From: Endozoicomonas sp965208385
Lineage (GTDB): Bacteria; Pseudomonadota; Gammaproteobacteria; Pseudomonadales; Endozoicomonadaceae
Length of the DNA: 64,000 bases
Reading direction: 5' to 3'
Assembly: GCA_965208385.1 (NCBI GenBank)
Contig: CBDBOO010000044.1
Coordinates: 1-64,000 of the forward strand
Shown here: piece by piece, positions 1-8,698 of the stretch
Numbering within the stretch: the first letter of the stretch is position 1
Layout of the letters: the number at the start of each line of letters is the position of its first letter
Position numbers and translations under genes: made by a program
The notes under the pieces: model-generated
Database searches by the model: none
What the model saw: only the letters and a program-made list of their open reading frames with translations
What the model was told of the DNA's origin: nothing

Positions 1-2
1 CC

Positions 3-207
3 CGGACAGAACTAAATAACAGGCGACACTGCAGGCCTGTGAATTCAAACTGCACGTTCTACGTGACTGTAACGGATTATTCGAGCAAATATGCTGGGTG
101 TAGTGTGTTATCCACGTTTTTGGATGGATGTACTTCTGGCAGCCAGTGCAATGATAATATTCAAGTTGTGGGTTTTCCAGTACGAGTCTCTTCCAATATG
201 AAATGAG
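3..207 (+). pseudogene. 3' remnant of an unidentified Cys-containing protein cut by an IS
   Basis: An uninterrupted frame enters from the left edge and runs to a TGA inside the terminal repeat of the adjacent insertion sequence. The roughly 60 residues have a natural protein-like composition with several cysteines (for example TFYVTVTDYSSKYAGC), like an exported domain. The start lies outside the window and the true C-terminus appears to have been replaced by the IS end. I do not recognise the family, and the call rests only on an open frame of modest length. Confidence 0.3.
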
Positions 208-1565
208 CCTAAAGGAGGCTCTAATTTCCAATATGAAATGAGCCCGCCGCAATTGGATCTTTCGTCCATGATTACAGGATGAAAGTTATCATGAATACAA
301 GGCTCATAAAGACACTGTCACAAGTGCAAGAACTGCTTCATTACGCCCCTGATATTGAGCCCGGATGGGAATCAAAAGATGAATGTTATCAGTGGGTTGA
401 GGCGACTTTAAGGTACTTCAAATATCGAGCGCTCAGCAGGCCCGACAAGGGGCTCATTAAGCGTTATCTCGCAGTGGCTACAGGCTACTCAAGATCGCAG
501 ATTACCCGCCTTATTCATACCTGTCAGTCGAAGGGGACTCTGAAGCGTAAACAGCGCACAATCAATGGTTTCAAATCCAAATACACCAAGGCCGATACAA
601 GGCTTCTGGCTGAGACGGATCGATTGCATAACGACCTGAATGGGGTAGCCATTAAGAAACTCTGTGAAAGGGCTTTTTTACGGGGTGACGAGCGTTACGA
701 GCGACTGGCCAGCATCTCGGTTTCACACCTCTACAATCTCAGGCAATCAAATACATATCGTAATATCCGAACCCACAAGGACTGCACACGTCCAGTAAAG
801 CGAGCCATTGGCACACGTCGTCGCCCAGCTCCTGAAGGACAACCAGGTTTTATTCGAATCGATACGGTTCATCAGGGTGATAAAGACAAAGTGAAAGGTT
901 TGTATCACATTAATGCTGTTGATGAGATGACTCAATTCCAGATTGTTTGCACAGTGGAGAGAATTAGCGAAGCCTTTCTGATCCCTGTGCTTGAAGAGAT
1001 TCTGGCAGCTTTCCCCTTTAAATTACAGGGTTTTCACTCGGATAACGGATCAGAGTATATAAATTATAGCGTAGCAAAACTACTCGACAATCTTCATATA
1101 AAATTCACGAAATCAAGATCAAGAAAAACAAACGACAACGCGCTTGCAGAATGTAAAAACGGTGCAGTTATAAGAAAGATACTTGGTTATGCCCATATGC
1201 CACAAAAATATGCGACAGAAGTAAATGAATTCAATCGAAAATATCTCACCCCCTACCTGAATTATCACAGGCCCTGTTTCTTTGCTGAAACTGTCGTAGA
1301 CAAGAAAGGTAAGGAGAGAAAAAAGTATCTTTATGAAAATATGATGACACCGTACGAAAAATTCAAATCATTACCAAAAAGTGCAAAATATTTGAAGAAA
1401 GGAATCACTCTTGAAGCTCTACAAGCAAAGGCTGATTCTATGAGCGATAATGAAGCAGCAGAAAGGCTTCAGTCTGCACGAGAATCACTTTTTAAAACCA
1501 TTTTTGAACGAAAGGCCTGAGCGCACTGGCTTATGCTTCTTTCAGGCTCATTTTAGGATTGGAAA
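191..1565 (+). mobile_element. Integrase-type insertion sequence with tandem left-end repeats
   Basis: The left side carries two direct copies of a terminal motif (191-210 and 225-244, core TTCCAATATGAAATGAGCC). The right side carries one inverted, imperfect copy at 1544-1565 (AGGCTCATTTTAGGATTGGAAA read on the plus strand in two parts). A single DDE transposase gene lies between them. The doubled left repeat could be paired transposase binding sites or the remnant of a neighbouring copy. I could not find a convincing target duplication outside the ends. Confidence 0.7.
279..1520 (+). CDS. Integrase catalytic domain (DDE) transposase
   Basis: The 413-residue protein should cut and join the ends of the surrounding IS. 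An N-terminal helix-turn-helix region (about residues 50-110, rich in Arg and Lys) is followed by a retroviral-type integrase core. The acidic triad is visible as FIRIDTVHQGD (first Asp), GFHSDNGSEYIN (second Asp) and NALAECKNG (Glu). This arrangement is typical of the IS481/IS3-like integrase superfamily, although the exact IS family is not certain. The frame is intact, so the element may still be active. A second ATG four codons in (291), with AGGATG upstream, could be the real start. Codon use is more AT-rich in the 3' half than in the flanking chromosomal genes. Confidence 0.88.
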   Translation: MKVIMNTRLIKTLSQVQELLHYAPDIEPGWESKDECYQWVEATLRYFKYRALSRPDKGLIKRYLAVATGYSRSQITRLIHTCQSKGTLKRKQRTINGFKSKYTKADTRLLAETDRLHNDLNGVAIKKLCERAFLRGDERYERLASISVSHLYNLRQSNTYRNIRTHKDCTRPVKRAIGTRRRPAPEGQPGFIRIDTVHQGDKDKVKGLYHINAVDEMTQFQIVCTVERISEAFLIPVLEEILAAFPFKLQGFHSDNGSEYINYSVAKLLDNLHIKFTKSRSRKTNDNALAECKNGAVIRKILGYAHMPQKYATEVNEFNRKYLTPYLNYHRPCFFAETVVDKKGKERKKYLYENMMTPYEKFKSLPKSAKYLKKGITLEALQAKADSMSDNEAAERLQSARESLFKTIFERKA

Positions 1566-2255
1566 ATACTGTACGCTGTGTTGTTCCACTTCATGATCAA
1601 GAAAGAGATCGATATCAAACCAGTAACCACAGTGTGCACATTCATAGGAATTGTCTATGTCTGATGGTTGCTCACAGACTTTTGTTTTACAGACAGTACA
1701 AAGATTGGTTTTCTTTGTTGCATTTGAAAAACAGGGTCTGCACATTTTTATAGCACAACGACAAGGTGATGAAGTAACGTCTTGTGATGTCGTCATACAA
1801 AGGCTGCACTTCTGGCAATTGGAACATCCGTCGTGGTTCTGTTTTTTACACTGATGACAGACTCGTAAATGGCAACAACCCATGGTTTGCGTGGCTGCTG
1901 CCTGTTTGCAGAACTGACAGAGTGTTTGTTTTTTATTGTTATGACCGCCACTGCCTGAGCCATGCTGGCCTGATGGGTGTTTGAATACAGTCGCCCGGTT
2001 CTTTTTACCCCTCGCAGAAGAACGGGTGGTCCGAATATCCGGTTTCTTCACCTCCGCTTTCGAGCGGGTAGTTGGCGATGCCATTAATGGATTAATATTA
2101 TTGTCAATACTGTCATCAATTGAAGAAAGTGTTGCGGCTATATAAGCAGTGATCAACCATATTGAGTTTCTATCCTGAGAACTCTGTGCGTTCACTTCTA
2201 CAGTAAAAACAAGAAACAATAAAAATAATATCCGGCAGCTTGTCTGTATTCGCAT
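1548..2255 (-). CDS. Exported Cys-rich zinc-finger-like protein, 3' end supplied by the IS
   Basis: I chose the ATG at 2255, preceded by a GGAAAAAG ribosome site. From it the protein begins with a clear signal peptide (MRIQTSC, a run of Leu/Phe, then VNAQ). A low-complexity linker rich in Ser, Arg, Lys and Gly follows, then a long cysteine field with CxxC pairs (CQFC, CHQC, CSNC, CKC, CTVC) and a final C2H2-like unit (ECAHC ... DHEVEQH). The pattern suggests several zinc sites resembling eukaryotic RING or TRAF-type fingers, which is unusual on an exported bacterial protein and fits a host-directed effector. The stop codon lies inside the right inverted repeat of the IS, so the original C-terminus is probably lost. 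No specific family is claimed. Confidence 0.6.
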   Translation of the reverse strand: MRIQTSCRILFLLFLVFTVEVNAQSSQDRNSIWLITAYIAATLSSIDDSIDNNINPLMASPTTRSKAEVKKPDIRTTRSSARGKKNRATVFKHPSGQHGSGSGGHNNKKQTLCQFCKQAAATQTMGCCHLRVCHQCKKQNHDGCSNCQKCSLCMTTSQDVTSSPCRCAIKMCRPCFSNATKKTNLCTVCKTKVCEQPSDIDNSYECAHCGYWFDIDLFLDHEVEQHSVQYFPILK

Positions 2256-2490
2256 TATGCTTTTTCCATATAAATAGGGATCAGCATAGACAAGAATTAT
2301 TGGCATGCGCCTTAAAATGTGAGGGATTTCATCTTGAATTGCTAAAACAATGGCTATTTATTAATGACTTTTTTATAGAGGATTTATTTCAGCAAGGTGA
2401 CTAAGGTAGATTTATTTACGGCTCAATGCCTGTCAATCAAAGGTAAGTTCCTGAATGATCGTCTTGTATTAAAAATGCATCTGGTTATCA

Positions 2491-2518
2491 TTGCGTTTAT
2501 TCCCTCATAAAATATAGA
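2491..2518 (+). promoter_or_regulatory. Candidate sigma-70 promoter ahead of nrdR
   Basis: TTGCGT and TATAGA are separated by 16 bp and sit just upstream of the nrdR start. The ribosome site would be the weak AGAGG overlapping the -10 box, so initiation may instead occur further upstream. This is a pattern match only. Confidence 0.3.
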
Positions 2519-2533
2519 GGTTCGACCTGTTTC

Positions 2534-2998
2534 ATGCATTGTCCTTTCTGTAGTGCCGATGATACCAAGGTAATTGATTCCAGGCTGGTTGCCGAAGGCA
2601 GTCAGGTACGCAGACGCCGTGAATGCCTTACCTGTGTAGAACGATTTACTACCTATGAAACAGCCGAATTATTAATGCCCAGGCTGGTGAAACGAGATGG
2701 ATCGCGGGAGCCATTCAATGAGGACAAACTCAGAGCTGGAATGAGCAGGGCTTTGGAAAAAAGGCCAGTGAGCATTGAGCTACTGGAAGAAGCACTCAGT
2801 CGAATAGTTCACCGTTTGCGTGCCACGGGAGAACGGGAAATAAACTCCCGAATGCTGGGGGAAGAAGTTATGCGGGAGTTGAAAATACTTGATGAAGTAG
2901 CTTATATCCGCTTTGCCTCGGTATATCGACATTTCAAGGATCTCAATGAATTCCGCGAAGAAATTGAACGACTGGAAACTGAAGAACGCAATGATTGA
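2534..2998 (+). CDS. nrdR: Transcriptional repressor NrdR
   Basis: NrdR is the nucleotide-sensing repressor of ribonucleotide reductase operons: dATP/ATP binding to its ATP-cone decides whether it holds NrdR boxes. The 154-residue length is normal. The N-terminal zinc ribbon shows CPFC (residues 3-6) and CLTC (31-34) with the RRRREC basic stretch. The ATP-cone spans about 49-139 (PRLVKRDGSREPF onward). In many relatives nrdR is followed by ribD; here it overlaps an ElaA-like acetyltransferase by 8 bp. Its likely targets are in the same window: two box-like sites at the correct helical spacing lie in front of the interrupted nrdD. Confidence 0.97.
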   Translation: MHCPFCSADDTKVIDSRLVAEGSQVRRRRECLTCVERFTTYETAELLMPRLVKRDGSREPFNEDKLRAGMSRALEKRPVSIELLEEALSRIVHRLRATGEREINSRMLGEEVMRELKILDEVAYIRFASVYRHFKDLNEFREEIERLETEERND

Positions 2999-3458
2999 CC
3001 CTGTGGATAACATTACCTGGCGTTGCCTGGCATTTAATGAATTATCGACGGATCAATTATTTGAATTATTGAAATTACGACAGGATATTTTTGTTCTTGA
3101 GCAACAGTGTCTGTATCCGGATATAGATGAGAAGGACCGATCCAGCCATCATCTACTGGGGTATTATGAAAACAGCTCCAACCTGGTGGCTTACTTAAGA
3201 ATAGTTTGCCCCGGTATGAGTTATCGGGAACCATCACTGGGGCGGGTGGCAGTTGCAAAGGCCATTCGCAGGAACGGGATGGGGGAAATTCTGGTAGAGA
3301 GAGGCGTTCAGGAACTGAGGAAGTTATACCCCGACACCCGTATTCAGATTGGAGCCCAGTACTACCTGAAACAGTTTTATGAAAGCGCAGGCTTTGAGAC
3401 ATCTGGAGAAACTTATCTGGAAGATGGTATTCCACATATCGATATGATTAAAAACTGA
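2991..3458 (+). CDS. elaA: ElaA-like GNAT N-acetyltransferase
   Basis: This 155-residue protein is a single GNAT domain that should transfer an acetyl group from acetyl-CoA; the physiological acceptor of ElaA proteins is not established. Recognisable blocks are LRQDIFVLEQQCLYPDID near the N-terminus, the cofactor-binding region GRVAVAKAIRRNGMGEILVE and the C-terminal signature EDGIPHI shared with Escherichia coli ElaA. The ATG at 2991 overlaps the end of nrdR, which implies translational coupling. A longer frame begins upstream inside nrdR, but the family length and the overlap favour 2991. Confidence 0.9.
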   Translation: MIDPVDNITWRCLAFNELSTDQLFELLKLRQDIFVLEQQCLYPDIDEKDRSSHHLLGYYENSSNLVAYLRIVCPGMSYREPSLGRVAVAKAIRRNGMGEILVERGVQELRKLYPDTRIQIGAQYYLKQFYESAGFETSGETYLEDGIPHIDMIKN

Positions 3459-3577
3459 ATTCATTATCACGCTTGAACCTTTTGTGTTTATTTCTAATTA
3501 ATCCTAATAACACAAGCTTCTAACGCCTATTCTTCATGCCGCTCTGAAAATAGTATTAATAACTTGAGGGAGTGGTG

Positions 3578-4933
3578 ATGCTTATGAAATCGTTCAATTT
3601 TTTCGGCTTCTTTATTTCTATGCTGGTAATAGCACTGACCTGGAATTCTGTCAGGGCCGAAGATTGGCCAGAAAACAGTGAATCTTCGTCAATTGCAAAT
3701 AAGCGGATGGAAAACTATAAGCAGTTCGTGCTTTCAGCAGGGCTTTTTTCATCGTCCATATTTCTACATAATTTGAAGCGGGGGCACGACTTCACGGGTT
3801 CCAGTCTGGCCGAAATAATGGTTACCACGGGTGGGCTGGTGGGTGCCGGGATGATGGGCTCAGCCGCAACTGAAATAGTCTCAGATATTATACGCAATGC
3901 TGCATTATACGAAGAAGAGCTGGATCAAAACAGCTGGTTAATGACATACGCGCCCCAAGAGGGCGTTGCTCTGATGGCTCTTCTTATTTCTTATTCAACC
4001 CATGATAGAACATTTGAACTGAGGAGGATGACCCGTTCCCATGGCGCATCACTCTACACGGGGGCTGTTGCTGTGGGCCTGACGATTGACAATCTCGGAG
4101 AAGTGATCAGTGAAGTGATCAGTGAAGTGATCGGTGATCAGTTTACGGTGTTTCAACAAAGCTCCCCTGAGCTGAAACAAGTAGCAACAACTGCCAGCGC
4201 AATGATTGTTTCGTTGTCAATGCTGGCCGTTGCCAGTATTAAGAGAGTGACCTCATTACCGGCTGACTTTAAAAAATACCCTTCATTGTTAACGGCTCTT
4301 ACCATTGGCCATACTGCCAAGAGTACAGGTCGAATGATGATGGCAATAGTTCATTATACTGGTTCTGAATCGAGCATTAGCAAACAGGCTTCTTCATACC
4401 TTGAAACAGGGCTTACCGGGGCAGGACTTGCTGGAATAGCATCTGTAATTACCATTCTGACTTATCAGAAAGATTATACTGATGTTAGGGGCTATAGAGG
4501 GAAACTGCTGGGTGATGTCACTAAAAACCTGGGAGTGATTACAGGGGCATATATTGTTCAAGAAATAGTGGTAAGCCAGACAGGTCGAGTGATTAGCACG
4601 GTTCAGTCTATGGCTGAAATGACACTGAATGAACCCGTCAGCGAACAAATTATTGATACCATCTCTGACAATGCATGGCCAGCGGTCAGGTTTTTGCCCA
4701 GTGTGGTTATCATATCTGTAGCGCCATATGTTGGTAACCTAATTGTTGGCGAACGGACTTTTGATCTTCGCTTTGGTGTGATGGCTGGAGGGTTTGTATT
4801 TTTAGTTAAAGATGCGGTTCAGGCATTGGATGAAATGGATATTACAGGCTGGGCAGCAAACGCTGTGGTTTTAGCGGGTTTGTTTACTTATAACTATCTG
4901 AAACTGAGCGGTTTAGGTACTAAGCAAGATTGA
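3578..4933 (+). CDS. Repeat-built polytopic membrane protein of unknown function
   Basis: A GAGGGA ribosome site six bases upstream supports the ATG at 3578 (a second ATG at 3584 is possible). The protein opens with a signal-anchor-like hydrophobic segment ending VRAEDW and is otherwise almost entirely helical membrane protein. Five similar units can be picked out at about residues 48-103, 127-181, 204-260, 275-335 and 370-420. Each is a hydrophobic helix, a short charged loop with an aromatic residue between basic ones (KRGHDF, HDRTFELRR, IKRVTS...DFKK, QKDYTDVR, ERTFDLR) and a second helix. I recognise no family. The closing stretch adds one more helix. Neighbours (elaA-like and a membrane protease gene) are co-directional but separated by more than 80 bp. 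Confidence 0.7.
   Translation: MLMKSFNFFGFFISMLVIALTWNSVRAEDWPENSESSSIANKRMENYKQFVLSAGLFSSSIFLHNLKRGHDFTGSSLAEIMVTTGGLVGAGMMGSAATEIVSDIIRNAALYEEELDQNSWLMTYAPQEGVALMALLISYSTHDRTFELRRMTRSHGASLYTGAVAVGLTIDNLGEVISEVISEVIGDQFTVFQQSSPELKQVATTASAMIVSLSMLAVASIKRVTSLPADFKKYPSLLTALTIGHTAKSTGRMMMAIVHYTGSESSISKQASSYLETGLTGAGLAGIASVITILTYQKDYTDVRGYRGKLLGDVTKNLGVITGAYIVQEIVVSQTGRVISTVQSMAEMTLNEPVSEQIIDTISDNAWPAVRFLPSVVIISVAPYVGNLIVGERTFDLRFGVMAGGFVFLVKDAVQALDEMDITGWAANAVVLAGLFTYNYLKLSGLGTKQD
4100..4135 (+). repeat. Three 12-bp tandem units inside the membrane protein gene
   Basis: GAAGTGATCAGT is repeated twice perfectly and once with a single change (GAAGTGATCGGT). It encodes the iterated EVIS residues in a loop between repeat units two and three, a likely site of slippage-driven length change. 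Confidence 0.85.
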
Positions 4934-5015
4934 TTCAGGAAAAATATGACGTTTGAATTGATTTTAAAACCGGAAACCATTTCAATAGTCAGGACGGATA
5001 AATAGAAGGAAAGGA

Positions 5016-5699
5016 ATGGTGTTGTACCTGCTTGGAGCGCTGATCCTGTTGTTGATCTTCGGACCACAATTCTGGATTAAAAGGACGCTGAAAATACACT
5101 CTGTGAGCCGCCCTGATTTACCAGGTACCGGTGGCGAGCTGGCAGAGCATTTGATTGAGCGTTTCCGGTTAGAGGGCGTAACCGTCCACAAAGGAAATGA
5201 AGGGGATGATTACTATGATCCTGAAGAAAAAATAGTTTCCCTTTCTCCCGGGCACTTTGATGGCCGTTCGATTGCGGCCGTTTCTGTTGCTGCCCATGAA
5301 GTGGGGCATGCCTTACAGCATAAAGAACAACATGCCGGTTTTATGCTCCGGCAAAAGCGAATCCGTACGGCTATTGCCATTGAGCGTTTCAGTGCCATCG
5401 CACTGATGATCACACCTCTGCTCTTTTTGTTGACTCGTATTCCTCAAAGTACACTGATTACCGTGGTGATTGGTGTGGTGGGGATGCTGGCGGTCGTCTG
5501 GATGCAATGTGTGAATCTTCCTGTTGAGAGGGATGCCAGCTTTAATAAAGCGTTGCCAATTCTTGCAGAAGGGTATCTTTCTGATTCTGATTTACCTGCG
5601 GCACACGCAGTTCTTCAGGCCGCTGCCATGACCTATGTTGCAGCGGCATTAGCCAGTTTATTGAACCTGGGGCGATGGATCGCTGTATTAAGACGTTGA
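5016..5699 (+). CDS. Membrane-associated neutral zinc metallopeptidase (YugP-like)
   Basis: The 227-residue protein starts with a membrane helix and carries the zinc-binding motif HEVGH at residues 94-98, preceded by the small-residue helix AAVSVAAHEVGHALQH. Two further hydrophobic segments follow (about 125-170) and a last one near the C-terminus. This is the layout of the YugP / Zn-dependent peptidase family 2, whose substrates are unknown. The family is a few residues longer in Bacillus but the domain order matches. An AAGGAAAGG site precedes the ATG. The next gene begins five bases after the stop, so the two are probably co-transcribed. Confidence 0.88.
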   Translation: MVLYLLGALILLLIFGPQFWIKRTLKIHSVSRPDLPGTGGELAEHLIERFRLEGVTVHKGNEGDDYYDPEEKIVSLSPGHFDGRSIAAVSVAAHEVGHALQHKEQHAGFMLRQKRIRTAIAIERFSAIALMITPLLFLLTRIPQSTLITVVIGVVGMLAVVWMQCVNLPVERDASFNKALPILAEGYLSDSDLPAAHAVLQAAAMTYVAAALASLLNLGRWIAVLRR

Positions 5700-5703
5700 T
5701 ATT

Positions 5704-6327
5704 ATGATAAGCCTTTCTCTATTAATTTTGTTTATACCCACTTTCTTTTTTGTATCAGCCACGCCGGGAATGTGTATGACCCTGGCAATGACTATGGGTA
5801 TGACCATTGGCATACGCCGCACTTTATGGATGATGGTCGGAGAGTTACTTGGGGTTGCCATTGTTGCGGTGTCTGCAGTGATAGGGGTCGCTGCGGTCAT
5901 GCTGAATTACCCGTCTGCTTTCGTGTTTTTTAAATTACTTGGCGGTGCTTATCTGTTTTATCTGGGCGTGCAGATGTGGCGATCAAAAGGGCGCATGGCT
6001 ATTCCACTGGAAGGTGAGACAAGTCATTCAGGTTCGGAAAGAGAGCTGGCATTACAGGGGTTTGTCACGGCTATAGCCAACCCCAAAGGCTGGGCATTTT
6101 TTATATCGTTACTGCCGCCATTTATCAGTGCGGATTTTGCATTGGCTCCACAGGTTCTGATATTGGTCAGTATTATTTTGTTGATTGAATTTATCTGTCT
6201 GATTATATACGCCTGTGGCGGTAGAACGTTGAGACATTTTTTACAGAAAAGCGGCAATGTCAGAATGATGAATCGTATTGCTGGCACCCTGATGGTGGGG
6301 GTTGGCGTCTGGCTGGCTACAGGTTAA
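5704..6327 (+). CDS. LysE/RhtB family amino-acid exporter
   Basis: The 207-residue inner-membrane protein has five to six hydrophobic segments and the family's hallmark N-terminal block: a first helix followed by SATPGMCMTLAMTMGMTIGIRR. Later blocks are FKLLGGAYLFYLGVQMWRSK and GFVTAIANPKGWAFF (the NPK signature of this family). Such proteins export amino acids or their derivatives; the substrate cannot be read from the sequence. It follows the metallopeptidase gene directly. A second, diverged member of the family lies at 22232-22846. Confidence 0.93.
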   Translation: MISLSLLILFIPTFFFVSATPGMCMTLAMTMGMTIGIRRTLWMMVGELLGVAIVAVSAVIGVAAVMLNYPSAFVFFKLLGGAYLFYLGVQMWRSKGRMAIPLEGETSHSGSERELALQGFVTAIANPKGWAFFISLLPPFISADFALAPQVLILVSIILLIEFICLIIYACGGRTLRHFLQKSGNVRMMNRIAGTLMVGVGVWLATG

Positions 6328-6363
6328 CTGTTAAAAATAACTGTTTAAAAAAAGGTGATAAGG

Positions 6364-7590
6364 ATGTCTGATTATATAGTCTGTGTTCGCAAGCTGAGAA
6401 CCAGAAATGGTGTTACGTCTTTCGAAAACGAGCCGGGGCAGACACGGTTTCTGAAGGCTATGTTCCCGCCAATAGTTGTATTGCTTACTCCCTATGTTTA
6501 CAGGGCTACAGACGTGCCTTATAAAGTAGAGATATGACTAAATCTTGTATATTGCATTTGTTTATTGCCCAAAGAACAGCGATTTGTTCTGGGATACCTT
6601 CCTATCTCATGAATAGCCATATGTGGAGCAGGAAAATAAAGTTTTTATAGGACTTGAGTGCTCCCAACTATTGACGGGACATAGCCGTTTCTGAAGGTGT
6701 CTTCTGATGAAAAGGAATTGATTTATCGGGAAGGACTGGCCATCAGTCGCAAGCAGTTTGTGGACGAAGTGCTGGCAGAAGCAGAACACGGAACAAACCC
6801 CATAACAAACAACCCGGTAGGTGATATTCTGGTGTTTGTTCATGGTTTTAATAATAGTTCAGAAGAAATTATTGATCGTCACCGAAAACTGAAAAAGAAC
6901 CTGAAGGCTGAAGGTTATCAGGGAACAGTAATCAGCTTCGACTGGCCCTGTGCTGCCAGTGCACTGAATTACTGGGAAGACAGGGATGATGCGGAGAAAA
7001 CAGCCCACTATCTGAGGGATGACTGTATCAATCTGTTTTCCGTGAGGCAGAGCAGGGGATGTGAGATCAATGTTCACCTGTTGGGACATTCAACCGGAGC
7101 CTATGTTATTCGTCGTGCATTCAGAAAAAGTAATGACCACAGGAGGCTTCGTGAACGAGCATGGACTGTCAGTCAAATGGTCTTTATCAGTGCTGATGTG
7201 GCCAGTTGTTCATTGACTGAAGGGAATCCAGATTCCATGGCGCTCTATGATCATTGCATGCGATTGACCAACTACCAGAATAGCCATGACTCTGTATTGA
7301 AATTGTCCAATACCAAACGGATTGGACTGGCTCCCAGAGCCGGGCGGGTAGGACTTCCAGACAATGCCCATGGAAAAGGAGTGAATGTTTCCTGCGGAGA
7401 ACATTTCTCTTCACAATTGGCAGAAAATGTGGGGATGATGGACACAATGATGCTGTCTCATTCATGGCATTTTGATGATATGACTTTTGCCCGTGACCTT
7501 GCCCATACCCTGAAAGGGGATATTGACCGTGGCAGTATTCCCACAAGAAAGAAAGTAGATGGCCGTTTAGTACTTGATTCGGAAGCATGA
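6364..7590 (+). pseudogene. Alpha/beta hydrolase gene interrupted by a miniature transposon
   Basis: Removing the 231-bp insert and one copy of its 9-bp target duplication joins GQTRFLK to VSSDEKELIYREG and gives one uninterrupted 328-residue frame. The body has an alpha/beta hydrolase fold of the DUF900-like type. A strand and oxyanion loop LVFVHGFNN is followed by the nucleophile elbow LLGHSTGAY (Ser within GHSTG). A candidate acid lies near FISADVAS and a late His in SHSWHFDD. The substrate is unknown. As it stands, the N-terminal 31 codons are separated from the rest. The downstream part contains the catalytic residues and might still be translated from an internal start such as the one near 6697, but it would lack the N-terminus. 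Confidence 0.85.
6456..6686. mobile_element. Miniature inverted-repeat element A, copy 1
   Basis: The ends are inverted repeats beginning GGCTATGTTCCCG and running about 24 bp. The 9-bp sequence GTTTCTGAA occurs on both sides (6447-6455 and 6687-6695) as a target duplication. The interior has no coding capacity. It matches, in opposite orientation, the copy inside nrdD; I count one substitution and one single-base deletion (GGGACATAGCC in place of GGGAACATAGCC). It is non-autonomous, and no transposase with the same ends is in this window. Confidence 0.93.
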
Positions 7591-7681
7591 ATGCTTCGGT
7601 AAGAGACAGATGAAGTAATGCGGGAACCAGACACTTTACTTTGTGCCTGGTTTTTCTATTTTTTTTGGATTCAAATCGCTT

Positions 7682-8698
7682 TCAGGCGGTTTCCGGTTCT
7701 GGCTGAATCTGATGGGTTTTTCCCTGATACAGGGACGGATCATTGATATCGGGTCGGGTTTTGAACCGACGATGCAGCCACATGTATTGTTCCGGCGCTT
7801 TCATAATACCCTGCTCGACAATTCTGTTGCAGCGAATAGCGTCGGCCCTATCATCACCGGAGGGGAAATTTTCCAGTGGTGGTGTTATCTCCAGAGTGTA
7901 CCCGGAACCATCATCATTTCTTGTGGCCAGAAAAGACATGAGCCGTGCACCGGAAATCCGGCACATGGTACTGCTTCCGGTAATGGTTGCCGCCTCACTG
8001 ACCGCAAAGAATGGCACAAACTCAGCGCCATCCCGACCGAAATCCTGGTCGGTGGTGTACCAGACAGTTTCACCCTGCTTCAAGGCGCGAATAGCTGACT
8101 TCAATTTGAATTTGCTGATCATGCCTTTATTGGATTTGGATCGGCCCCTGACCTGGAGATATTCCATTACAGGATTGTTATGAGGGCGATAAACACCGAG
8201 GCCATCAGCTTTGATGCCAAACAGCCGAACGCCAATTTCCAGTGTCAGGCTGTGGAGTGAAAACAGCAGCGCACCCCGGCCTTCGCTCTGAACTTTTTCA
8301 AGGTGTTCAAGGCCTTTAAACGTCAGCAGTTTGCTGATGCGCTTATCAGACCACCACCAGGCGATGGCGATTTCAAACAGGGCAATGCCTGTGGATTCGA
8401 AGTTCTTTTTTAATAAGATTTGCCTGTCTTCCAATGCCATATGGGGGAAGCAGAGCTCCAGGTTTCTTTCTGCCACACGGCGTCTGGAAGGGACCGCCAC
8501 CATTAACAGTCGGCCCAGATGTTTCCCCAGGGTCAGTTGCCATCGGTACGGAAGTATCTGGGAACTGAGCCAGAGTAATCCGACACCCAACCAGACAGAC
8601 CAGTATTTTGGATGAATAAACGACCACTGAAATTGAACTGAGCTGGCATATATCAATGATGGAATTGCACGCTTGGGCTTTTTGGATAAACTTTGCAT
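7682..8698 (-). CDS. lpxL: Lipid A biosynthesis lauroyl acyltransferase LpxL
   Basis: This inner-membrane enzyme adds a secondary acyl chain to Kdo2-lipid IVA. Matches to the LpxL family include HPKYWSVWLGVGLLWL at the N-terminus, RNLELCFPHM, the catalytic region SLHSLTLEIG (His and Glu of the HX4E box), GVYRPHNNPVMEYLQVRGRS, and the C-terminal APEQYMWLHRRFKTRP, which is nearly invariant. The family is about 306 residues. The longest frame begins at a TTG at 8716, while the ATG at 8698 gives 338 residues and is preferred, though no strong ribosome site is visible. An extra C-terminal tail follows the conserved end. Confidence 0.92.
   Translation of the reverse strand: MQSLSKKPKRAIPSLIYASSVQFQWSFIHPKYWSVWLGVGLLWLSSQILPYRWQLTLGKHLGRLLMVAVPSRRRVAERNLELCFPHMALEDRQILLKKNFESTGIALFEIAIAWWWSDKRISKLLTFKGLEHLEKVQSEGRGALLFSLHSLTLEIGVRLFGIKADGLGVYRPHNNPVMEYLQVRGRSKSNKGMISKFKLKSAIRALKQGETVWYTTDQDFGRDGAEFVPFFAVSEAATITGSSTMCRISGARLMSFLATRNDDGSGYTLEITPPLENFPSGDDRADAIRCNRIVEQGIMKAPEQYMWLHRRFKTRPDINDPSLYQGKTHQIQPEPETA

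Noticed and set aside
6355..6537. Separate 60-residue gene upstream of the hydrolase
   Set aside because: It is the N-terminal end of the interrupted hydrolase running into the miniature transposon, so the last residues are not native.
7643..8183. Plus-strand frames opposite lpxL
   Set aside because: They are antisense to a well-supported lpxL gene and have no family features or ribosome sites.
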